Shown: piece by piece, positions 29,255 to 35,334 of the stretch | How the letters are laid out: each line of letters begins with the position of its first letter | How positions within the stretch are numbered: position 1 is the first letter of the stretch | Virus record (IMG/VR): IMGVR_UViG_3300020711_000023 | Span: 1-35,334 of that record | Length of the DNA stretch: 35,334 bases | From: a virus | Reading direction: 5' to 3' (one strand) | The notes under the pieces: generated by a model | Database searches by the model: none | What the model saw: the letters and a program-made list of their open reading frames with translations, nothing else | Told to the model about the DNA's origin: nothing | Translations under genes and position numbers: made by a program

Positions 29255-29666
29255 TGTTTACCTCATCATATTGTTTGTAACAGGCTTCTAGCGCTGTCCG
29301 CAGTCCGTCTGCTCTGGCAGCTTCCCTGTCAAGAAAAGCTGCATCCTCGGCAGAAAGGGACAGCCCAGTTCCACCTTGTCCATTGTTGGCGCTGTACTGA
29401 CTACGACTGGGTCTTGAGCGCAACTTGATAAGAGCATCAGCAAGCTGATTGTTGATAGCGTTAATTTGAGCATCTTTTTCTTTCCTAATCTGATCGGCTG
29501 CTTGTTGATTTTCTTTTTCTTTGGCTGCTATTGCTTGTTCCTGAGCTATCTTCTGAGCTGCTTCTTTCTTTTGATAGCGCCATCCGTTGACAGTCCAGCC
29601 AGCAGAAAATGTCAAGACTACTGCAACGATGTAAGCAATCAGTTTGAATTGGATGGAAGCGAACAC
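29241..29666 (-). CDS. Rz: i-spanin (Rz-like)
   Basis: 141 residues: N-terminal inner-membrane segment (FKLIAYIVAVVLTFSAGWTV), then a long Gln/Lys/Glu-rich periplasmic coiled coil (YQKKEAAQKIAQEQAIAAKE to NQLADALIKLRSRPSRS) and a C-terminal domain with CYKQYDEV. This is the architecture of lambda Rz. It overlaps the endolysin by 28 bases and contains Rz1 in another frame. It links to the Rz1 lipoprotein to fuse inner and outer membranes at lysis. Confidence 0.85.
   Translation of the reverse strand: MFASIQFKLIAYIVAVVLTFSAGWTVNGWRYQKKEAAQKIAQEQAIAAKEKENQQAADQIRKEKDAQINAINNQLADALIKLRSRPSRSQYSANNGQGGTGLSLSAEDAAFLDREAARADGLRTALEACYKQYDEVNNATR
29288..29473 (-). CDS. Rz1: o-spanin lipoprotein (Rz1-like), nested in Rz
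   Basis: A 61-codon frame inside Rz, different register. MLKLTLSTISLLMLLSSC is a lipoprotein signal with lipobox LSSC and lipidated Cys18; the mature part is about 44 residues and has Pro residues and two more Cys. Full nesting of Rz1 in Rz is the lambda arrangement, so this is a real overlapping gene. Confidence 0.82.
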   Translation of the reverse strand: MLKLTLSTISLLMLLSSCAQDPVVVSTAPTMDKVELGCPFLPRMQLFLTGKLPEQTDCGQR

Positions 29667-30103
29667 TTTTCATATTCCTCTTGTCTGCGCTTTAAAAGCC
29701 CTGGCTCTACTTTACCGCCAGCGGTATCCCATTTCAACAACTCTTTGCAAGCACCTGCATAGTCCATGCTATTAAGTTTTTTATTAAGGGTTGAGTAGCA
29801 GAAAGCAGACACCCCAACATTGTAGGTAAAATCCAAATAAGCATCGTATTCTCCTTGAGAAATAGGCACATGAATACACTTCACCATGCCTTTAGCGTGT
29901 TCATCAAGGCTTTCTTCCAGCTTGACTAACGCTCTTACGGGATCTGTTTTATCACCCTTTTTGACACCGTCAGCTTGACCATAACCAACGGTATAAACAC
30001 CGCCTACATCTTGGTAAGCAGTGCCACTATATCCTTCATGTACAGCAACTCCAACAAGCACCGCTGCGCTTGCGATTATGGCAGCAGCGGGCTTTCTATC
30101 CAT
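29639..30103 (-). CDS. SAR endolysin (GH24 lysozyme)
   Basis: 154 residues. Residues 5-21 (PAAAIIASAAVLVGVAV) form a weakly hydrophobic Ala/Gly-rich signal-anchor-release segment. The GH24 catalytic triad follows at once: Glu23 (HEGYSG), Asp32 (YQDVGG) and Thr38 (YTVGYG). Later family motifs are QGEYDAYLDFTYNVG and LLKRRQEEYEKC. It degrades peptidoglycan after release from the membrane, when the holin or loss of proton-motive force triggers lysis. It overlaps Rz by 28 bases. Confidence 0.9.
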   Translation of the reverse strand: MDRKPAAAIIASAAVLVGVAVHEGYSGTAYQDVGGVYTVGYGQADGVKKGDKTDPVRALVKLEESLDEHAKGMVKCIHVPISQGEYDAYLDFTYNVGVSAFCYSTLNKKLNSMDYAGACKELLKWDTAGGKVEPGLLKRRQEEYEKCSLPSNSN

Positions 30104-30297
30104 TACTCGGCTGGAGTTTGCTCTACTGGGGTTACATCAGCAGGAGGAGCAACTTCAGGGGCTACTTCGGTAATCGCTTGTGCTTCCTCTTGTGGTTCAG
30201 CATGAGCAACAAAGCGTTGAATAAGCTGGTGCATTGCACTGCCCATTTCAATACATTCTTTGCTTACAAAAGACTCGATCTTATCTAATAAACTCAT
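30103..30297 (-). CDS. hypothetical acidic protein upstream of the endolysin, 64 aa
   Basis: Helical first half (LLDKIESFVSKECIEMGSAM; HQLIQRFVAHAEPQEEAQA) and a Pro/Val/Glu-rich tail (VAPEVAPPADVTPVEQ). Shares one base with the endolysin and overlaps the upstream gene by 4. No membrane helix. Unknown role. Confidence 0.65.
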   Translation of the reverse strand: MSLLDKIESFVSKECIEMGSAMHQLIQRFVAHAEPQEEAQAITEVAPEVAPPADVTPVEQTPAE

Positions 30298-30632
30298 AAT
30301 CCTTCTCCTGGAGTAATAAATACATTGGCGCTACCAGATGAGGTAATTCCAGCAGCATATACAGTCACATTAGCATTGCTTTGATACTGTGTGATGACTT
30401 TGGTTGATCCAGCGCCTACGCAAAATGATGTTGAGTTTGCTGTAGCGTTGGCAACGGTTGCCGTCACATTTGCATTACCGCTTAAAGTAACAAAAGCTGC
30501 CACATTGCCAGTATTGACAATCATGTACTGATTTACAGGGCTGACAGCAGTAATTGATGCGTTTGAAGTCGTAGTAGTACAAGCAAGCAATACTGTATTG
30601 CCCATCGGTTGAAAAGCAATATTATTAGCCAT
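30294..30632 (-). CDS. small beta-rich virion protein, paralogue of 3969-4295
   Basis: 112 residues, Asn/Thr/Ala/Val-rich (GNANVTATVANATANSTSF), ending VFITPGEGL, matching VYITPGDGL of the protein at 3969-4295. Lying between lysis genes but related to a fibre-region protein, it may be a second decoration or head-fibre type protein. Function inferred from similarity and composition only. Confidence 0.72.
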   Translation of the reverse strand: MANNIAFQPMGNTVLLACTTTTSNASITAVSPVNQYMIVNTGNVAAFVTLSGNANVTATVANATANSTSFCVGAGSTKVITQYQSNANVTVYAAGITSSGSANVFITPGEGL

Positions 30633-30886
30633 TAGTAGATACTCTTTTTACCAGCGTTGCCAGGCTTAGTTGTAGCGGAGTTTTTGGTGTTTTTATTACC
30701 ATCAAAATTCCATACAGAAACATACCCTGCTGGCATCTTTCCACCTAAAGAAGTGTTAATTCCATCGGCAGATCCATCTCTAGGCAATGGAGGTCGAACA
30801 GCTTTAGATACTTGCTGATTGTTTTCTGATGGTCTTTTATGAGGAGTGCTACCTGTACTACCCTGCGTTTTCGGTTTTAGGCTCAT
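30632..30886 (-). CDS. hypothetical basic protein, 84 aa
   Basis: Start chosen at 30886 (MSLKPKTQGSTGSTPHKRPS) because AAAGGA lies 7 bases upstream; a longer version would start at 30907. Low-complexity, Lys/Ser/Asn/Pro-rich, with a short ordered-looking YVSVWNFDGNKNTKNSAT near the end. Not recognised. Overlaps the holin-like gene by 29 bases. Confidence 0.6.
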   Translation of the reverse strand: MSLKPKTQGSTGSTPHKRPSENNQQVSKAVRPPLPRDGSADGINTSLGGKMPAGYVSVWNFDGNKNTKNSATTKPGNAGKKSIY

Positions 30887-31079
30887 TTTTTGTCCTTTCT
30901 TTGACATTTACTATAAGGTAACAAAATACTACGAATATGGCTAGTGTTGTTACCCGTTCCCACATGGGATTCCACATTGTCCAACCGCACATAATGCTCG
31001 CTGCTATTAAAGCCATAATCGTTATCAAGCGGTCTGTAATGACCCCTAACGCTAGGCGTACCAAGGCTACTGCTTCCAT
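30858..31079 (-). CDS. two-helix membrane protein, holin candidate
   Basis: 73 residues with two transmembrane segments (about residues 19-35, ITIMALIAASIMCGW, and 43-60, VTTLAIFVVFCYLIV) and a Lys/Glu tail (KERTKNEPKTENAG). Size, topology and place three genes before the endolysin fit a class II holin or pinholin that triggers the SAR endolysin. Good RBS (AAAGGGG). Holins share little sequence, so the call rests on topology and context. Confidence 0.65.
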   Translation of the reverse strand: MEAVALVRLALGVITDRLITIMALIAASIMCGWTMWNPMWERVTTLAIFVVFCYLIVNVKERTKNEPKTENAG

Positions 31080-31116
31080 AATTATCCCCTTTACTAATGA
31101 ATATCATAGTTTAACC

Positions 31117-31326
31117 CTATTCATCATCTTCGTCATTTGGAATAGCAAATCCCGCACCCCATTCCTCATCACTCAGCTTCTGTTTTAGCTTCTCAATGTT
31201 GACGGCACGATCAATAACCTTGCATTTATCGGTCAAAGAAGCAGTTTCATCCGCCATGACCTCTTTTAACAAGGTGCTTACTGCTTCCTCTAAATCGGGG
31301 TTAACGCCTTTACTTTTCTTGCTCAT
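31117..31326 (-). CDS. hypothetical acidic helical protein, 69 aa
   Basis: Starts MSKKSKGVNPDLEEAVSTLL and ends WGAGFAIPNDEDDE. Charged, helical, no membrane segment. It directly abuts the 618-aa protein gene (31326/31327). Similar small proteins occur near podovirus internal proteins; function unknown. Confidence 0.65.
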   Translation of the reverse strand: MSKKSKGVNPDLEEAVSTLLKEVMADETASLTDKCKVIDRAVNIEKLKQKLSDEEWGAGFAIPNDEDDE

Positions 31327-33183
31327 TTAATCACCGCCTAATGTTTTGCCAGTCAAATATGCTGCTCCACCACCTACTAAACCATATCCTGTTGCACGAT
31401 AAGCAAGTAATTTCATTTGTTGGTTTAATGTTGTTGCATTTTTGGTGGTTTGTCTTACCCGTTCAATTTGGCGTTCTAATTCACGATATTGAGTTTGGTT
31501 AATATGACCATGTTCTAACATAGACTTAGAAAGACTGTGTGCAGCCGATGTAATTTTAGCGGGATCATTGGCTGCAACAGAAAGATTTGATTCAAAAGTT
31601 TGATAATCTTGAACCAATTGTTTTTTCTCTTTAGCAATAGTTTCCTCAGATTTTTTAACCTGTCCAGCAGCAGCTCCACGCTTTTCGTAAGTTCTTAAAT
31701 CTATTGCATATTTTTCAGCCATTGGCAAAGAATTGGTTTCTCTAAGCATGGCTCTATTTGGATCTTGACGAATGAAGTTTTCTACTTCTTTAGCAGTGCC
31801 TTTACTCTCTAATTGACTTGCAAAGTAACGCTTGGCTTCCGCCTCTGCCAATTTTCGATTACCACCAAAAGCATCTACTAAAGCATTGTAGTTTTCTCTT
31901 GATTTAAATACTCTGCTTGGGATGTCTTGAGCAGCAACCGTAGCAAAATCAGTTCCTGGTAATTGGGTATCAGTTAACGCTTTACCAACTTTAGTTTTAA
32001 ATACATCTAAAGGTTCAGAATCTTTTTTGTATTGATTTAAAAATTTTTCAAAAGAAGATGTTTTTTCGCCAGGTTTTAAAGAAAATTCTTTTTGAATAGC
32101 CTCAATACGATCAGCAAAACGACCTGCCATTTGTTGGCTAATAGCATCATATCCTTGCGCTGGCACACCATAAGATTTATCACGCAACCACCGTCTTGCA
32201 TCTTCCAGTCCTTCAAAATTTGCTGGTTTTCTGGATATAACAGTGCCATCTACATCAACAATAGTACGATCCAATATTCCACGAATCTTTTTAAGTTGAG
32301 CCTCAAGTTCACCTACAGGAACGCCTGATAACCCAGTAGTAGGATTTTTAATCATGGCATCAATTTCTTGAAGGGCATTGTTATAAGCCTTGGTTTCTTT
32401 AATAGTTTGTCCAGCAGCTTCTTTTTGAAAAGCATAACCAAAAGCAGCTTGTTTGTTTTTTTCAGCGTTGGCGTTTCTTTTTGAACGCAAATTTTCCATA
32501 ACTTTATTAGCAGAGTCTTTAATTCTTGTGCCAATATCTTGAGCAGTCTGAGCAATAGGCTTAAATCTTCCCGCTTCCATTTCAGTAGTAACACCTGGCA
32601 ATGGTTTTAATGCTGTTTCACCGCCTCGACCTGCTTTTTCTTCTGCTTTACCCGCAATAGCAGATCTTTGCTCAGCAGCAGTCATTTCTTGACCAGTTTG
32701 TTTAGCAATTTGACCCGCTTGTTTTTCAGTGGCAGATCGCAATGATTCAGCTAATTCTCTTGAAGTTTTGCCTAAAGAAAGTCTTTCAGCAAGGGTTTTT
32801 CCCAAGCCATATAATGCTTTACCGCTTTCATAAACCGCTTTACCGCCTCCAACAACAGCAGGAGCAATTTCACCAGCAGTGATATAGCCTTTTACAGCAG
32901 GATTAGGAGGTGGTGGCAAGCCTACTTTAGTTAACATTTCCCTAATGTTTTCAGTAGTTGGAGCTATTGTTTCGTGACCTTTTAATGCGCCCTGACCTTT
33001 TGCTCCTACTTCAGGTCCACCAGGCAACATGGTTTCAATATCACCTAACATACCAGGGATACCAGTAGCTAAACCATAAACAAAGCCCTCTGCTTTTTCC
33101 CCAAAGCTAGGTTTAACAGGAATATCTGCAAACGGATCTTTTGATTCGCCTTTAATTGGAATGTCTGCAAATGGATCAGCCAT
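31327..33183 (-). CDS. putative internal virion/DNA-ejection protein, 618 aa
   Basis: The N-terminus carries a repeated ADPFADIPIK / KDPFADIPVK motif (residues 2-11 and 15-24). A Gly/Ala-rich, mildly hydrophobic region (to about residue 130) precedes a long Gln/Glu/Lys-rich helical body and a hydrophobic C-terminal GYGLVGGGAAYLTGKTL. Long helical proteins with amphipathic ends encoded next to each other are typical of podovirus ejection proteins (P22 gp7/gp16/gp20 or T7 gp14-16 roles). No lytic transglycosylase motif is seen. Confidence 0.7.
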   Translation of the reverse strand: MADPFADIPIKGESKDPFADIPVKPSFGEKAEGFVYGLATGIPGMLGDIETMLPGGPEVGAKGQGALKGHETIAPTTENIREMLTKVGLPPPPNPAVKGYITAGEIAPAVVGGGKAVYESGKALYGLGKTLAERLSLGKTSRELAESLRSATEKQAGQIAKQTGQEMTAAEQRSAIAGKAEEKAGRGGETALKPLPGVTTEMEAGRFKPIAQTAQDIGTRIKDSANKVMENLRSKRNANAEKNKQAAFGYAFQKEAAGQTIKETKAYNNALQEIDAMIKNPTTGLSGVPVGELEAQLKKIRGILDRTIVDVDGTVISRKPANFEGLEDARRWLRDKSYGVPAQGYDAISQQMAGRFADRIEAIQKEFSLKPGEKTSSFEKFLNQYKKDSEPLDVFKTKVGKALTDTQLPGTDFATVAAQDIPSRVFKSRENYNALVDAFGGNRKLAEAEAKRYFASQLESKGTAKEVENFIRQDPNRAMLRETNSLPMAEKYAIDLRTYEKRGAAAGQVKKSEETIAKEKKQLVQDYQTFESNLSVAANDPAKITSAAHSLSKSMLEHGHINQTQYRELERQIERVRQTTKNATTLNQQMKLLAYRATGYGLVGGGAAYLTGKTLGGD

Positions 33184-34457
33184 TACAGCTCCTCTCCTGT
33201 TAAATCTTTAAACATTTTTCTTACAGCTTCTTCAGAAGCGCCAGCAGCAATCCTTGCTTTTGCTTTAGATCTTAGATCAGTCACATCTTCTTTTGATTTT
33301 TCAACAATTGGAGGCACTTGTCCACCATAAGGTGTATAAGCGTGTTCCGCAGACTTTTCTTCAATGTCTTTTTGACTCATTCCTAAATCTTGCAAATTGT
33401 TATACAACTGCCTTCTTCTTCCTTCTAACAATGCTTTATAAGTTTCAGGTCTATAGTTTGTAGGATCAAGAACTGGACCAGCTTGTTTCATCATTTGTAC
33501 AGTTAAACGACCACCTCCCAAAGCTGCTCTTTCAATTGCATACGATTCGAGCAAAGCACTTTTAAGGAATAATGTAGTTTTGTCTGTGCCAGTTAAATTT
33601 TCATTTACCGCAGCTTCAAAATCTTTTTTACCTAAAGATGCAATTTTTTCTAATATTGGTGCTACTTTTGCTTTTAATCCCGCCTGAACTTCAGGATCAT
33701 TTAATTGAGTTTCTAAATCATTGATGCCACGAATACCTTGAATTGCTGGCAATATGTCTTTTGTTAACGCTTTACCAGAAACGCTGTGTTTAGCAGCTAA
33801 TTTTTTCATTTCCATAATGGAATTGGATACTTGATGCGCAGTATCAGCAGCAACATCAAGCCTACCTGATTCAATTTGTTGCGCAATAATCCCTGGGTTA
33901 GTAGCTGAAATCTCAGCAGCCAACAATAGAGCTGCTTCTTTATCTGTTACCCGTAACTTTTGTAATTGCCCTAAATCTTTTAATAACTTGTCGTTAATTG
34001 TCTTAATACGATTTGTTTCTTTGTCAAAAATAGCTTGTTCTTTAGTAAACAAGTCTTTGCGACCTGATTGCCATCCTTTGAGCATACCGCCCATAGCATT
34101 TAAAGAGTTCATAGCAGATAGCTTGCCAGTGCCACCCAATGCCACACCCATAGTAGCAATCACGCTAAATAAAGCGCCAAGATCCATAGCATTATCTTGA
34201 GTTGGCTTAAATTCGGGTGGTTCTACCTCTGCTCTTTTATATGTTTCGTAATCAGCTTTATCTTGAGCAGACACGCCTTCTAAAGCCTTGCGCTTTTCTC
34301 CTGCCTCTAAAGCAGTTTTTGACGATTCAAGTTTAACCTTGGCTTCAGAAGCCTTTTCTTTGGCAGCTTGCTCTGTTTTTAAAAACGGAAACTGCTTAAA
34401 GTCAGCTCCAATGGCTTCTTTTAATTGTGGGCTTTGTTCTTGTTCAATCTCAGCCAT
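33183..34457 (-). CDS. putative internal virion protein, 424 aa
   Basis: Charged N-terminal coiled coil (AAKEKASEAKVKLESSKTAL), a hydrophobic Gly/Met/Ala stretch (LGALFSVIATMGVALGGTGK, about residues 94-113), then helical Lys/Gln-rich sequence and a C-terminal end with EEAVRKMFKDLTGEEL. It shares one base with each neighbour and lies between two other ejection-protein candidates. Role inferred from composition and position. Confidence 0.7.
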   Translation of the reverse strand: MAEIEQEQSPQLKEAIGADFKQFPFLKTEQAAKEKASEAKVKLESSKTALEAGEKRKALEGVSAQDKADYETYKRAEVEPPEFKPTQDNAMDLGALFSVIATMGVALGGTGKLSAMNSLNAMGGMLKGWQSGRKDLFTKEQAIFDKETNRIKTINDKLLKDLGQLQKLRVTDKEAALLLAAEISATNPGIIAQQIESGRLDVAADTAHQVSNSIMEMKKLAAKHSVSGKALTKDILPAIQGIRGINDLETQLNDPEVQAGLKAKVAPILEKIASLGKKDFEAAVNENLTGTDKTTLFLKSALLESYAIERAALGGGRLTVQMMKQAGPVLDPTNYRPETYKALLEGRRRQLYNNLQDLGMSQKDIEEKSAEHAYTPYGGQVPPIVEKSKEDVTDLRSKAKARIAAGASEEAVRKMFKDLTGEEL

Positions 34458-35334
34458 TATGAAGTCCTCTGAGTTTGTAATGAAGGTGCAAAAGGCATTT
34501 GACCAGATCCACCAGCAGCAATACTAGCCAATTGAGCATAGAAATTGTTGGTAGTAGTTTGTAATTGTTGATCCAATTGCAATCCAGATTTAATAGCGCC
34601 CAAGGTAATGTTGTCACCAATCTGCATGATCTGCAAGCCGTATTTGTATTGGTTATCAAGCAATGATTGATACAAATTACCAATTTGGTTGGAGGCTTGT
34701 TGTGAACCTACACCACCACGATTAGCAATACCTTGATTAACTTGCGCTTTTGCAGCATCTAAGGCTTGTTGACTTGCGGGGCTTAATTGACCTTGTTGAG
34801 CCTGAGTGACCAATTGCTGACCTTGTTGGCTATATGGCTGTCCAATAGCCTTTTGTTCGGCAGTGGCAGCTTGTGTTTGAGTTCCCGCTTTACGAGCCTG
34901 ATTAGCTCCATACAAACCTAATCCAGCAGTCAAGCCAAGTTTAGCCAATGTATTTGGATCGGTAATTGCTTTGGTTAATTTGTCTGTCCATGATGGTTCA
35001 CTTGGTTTAGTAGGTGGAGCAGCAGAAGGAGCTTGTTGATCTGGGCTAATAACTCCAGGAGCTACAGGTGATGGCGCAGATGTAACGGTAGGAAAAGCTG
35101 GACCAGCTTGTTGCATTGAAGTTGGACCTGCAACATACGGAGTAGTTTGACCATATTGGTTCAATACATCAGCCGATTTATATGTGTCAGATGGACCAAC
35201 GGGAGCATAAGCATCACCGCCTGGTGTGTAGGATGATCCTACTTGTACAGGCACGCCAGTATCGGCTTGTGTAGGTGTAAATTGACCTTGTTGATTAACA
35301 ACATCATAAGTTGGAGAAGCGGGTTCTGGAGGGT
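34457..35334 (-). CDS. C-terminal part of the 359-aa virion/ejection-type protein (joins 219-1)
   Basis: The frame is open from the right edge to the stop at 34457. A GTG at 35254 could be mistaken for a start, but the frame continues upstream as PPEPASPTYDVVNQQG and overlaps the end of the fragment at 1-219 in frame. This half is Gln/Ala/Pro-rich with a Gly/Leu/Ala stretch (LAKLGLTAGLGLYGANQARK) and a helical tail (QQALDAAKAQVNQGIANRGG). Putative internal or structural protein. Confidence 0.75.
   Translation of the reverse strand, partial: PPEPASPTYDVVNQQGQFTPTQADTGVPVQVGSSYTPGGDAYAPVGPSDTYKSADVLNQYGQTTPYVAGPTSMQQAGPAFPTVTSAPSPVAPGVISPDQQAPSAAPPTKPSEPSWTDKLTKAITDPNTLAKLGLTAGLGLYGANQARKAGTQTQAATAEQKAIGQPYSQQGQQLVTQAQQGQLSPASQQALDAAKAQVNQGIANRGGVGSQQASNQIGNLYQSLLDNQYKYGLQIMQIGDNITLGAIKSGLQLDQQLQTTTNNFYAQLASIAAGGSGQMPFAPSLQTQRTS
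35318..35333. repeat. 16-base terminal overlap identical to 1-16
   Basis: AGCGGGTTCTGGAGGG occurs at 1-16 and 35318-35333. The final base (35334, T) differs from base 17 (C). Joining at this overlap restores one open frame across the joint, indicating a circular assembly or permuted genome. Confidence 0.75.

Noticed and set aside
29485-29673. 62-codon frame inside Rz and the endolysin end
   Set aside because: Ser/Arg-rich shadow; unlike Rz1 it has no signal or lipobox.
30883-31107. 74-codon minus-strand frame overlapping the holin candidate
   Set aside because: No ribosome binding site and no hydrophobic pattern; the 30858-31079 frame has a good RBS and two membrane helices.
34457-35254. 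Separate 265-aa gene starting at a GTG (35254)
   Set aside because: The frame is open to the window edge and joins the fragment at 1-219 in frame through the 16-base overlap.
1-35334. Temperate phage or T7-type phage
   Set aside because: No integrase, repressor, attachment-site repeat or phage RNA polymerase is visible.

Overview
The window reads as an essentially complete genome of a small tailed phage, about 35.3 kb, from a Gram-negative host. Evidence for a phage is a full set of packaging and virion genes (large terminase, portal, scaffold, major capsid, tail adaptor, nozzle, fibres). Evidence for a Gram-negative host is the Rz/Rz1 spanin pair and a signal-anchor endolysin. A short adaptor/nozzle tail, putative internal ejection proteins, and no tape measure or sheath point to podovirus morphology. 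I see no integrase, lysogeny repressor, DNA polymerase, primase, helicase or phage RNA polymerase, so it is probably lytic, depends on host replication and transcription, and is not T7-like in the strict sense. A freshwater proteobacterial host is only a guess.

The first and last 16 bases are identical (1-16 and 35318-35333). Joining them fuses two minus-strand fragments in frame into one 359-codon protein, so the sequence is most likely circular or circularly permuted, with about 35,317 unique bases.

Layout: transcription diverges at about 17.78 kb. On the minus strand a long late unit runs left from 17760: three small genes, a GT-A glycosyltransferase, large terminase, an HTH protein, a zinc-ribbon protein, portal, three very small genes (two of only 13 codons, strongly basic), scaffold, capsid, small Asn/Thr/Val-rich virion proteins, tail adaptor, nozzle, fibres, an HNH endonuclease, a GNAT enzyme and putative ejection proteins. 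It then passes through the end joint to 34457-28900 with more ejection proteins and the lysis genes (holin-like protein, SAR endolysin, nested Rz/Rz1, a DUF2061 protein).

The plus strand (17798-28916) holds the early/auxiliary unit: a GT-B-like protein, a 479-base AT-rich non-coding region with repeats (origin/promoter candidate), an ArdC-type antirestriction protein, small unknown genes, a methyltransferase-like gene broken at a G8 tract, then a recombination set (YqaJ-type exonuclease, RecT annealing protein, small protein with an SSB-like tail, RusA resolvase). It ends in a tightly coupled four-gene cassette: TPP-enzyme alpha and beta subunits, a radical SAM protein and a GT-A glycosyltransferase.

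The least explained features are that TPP/radical-SAM/glycosyltransferase cassette, an 8-base CCTAACTA element repeated just upstream of the ribosome binding sites of at least five early genes, the tandem 13-codon basic mini-genes, and the G8 frameshift in the methyltransferase-like gene.
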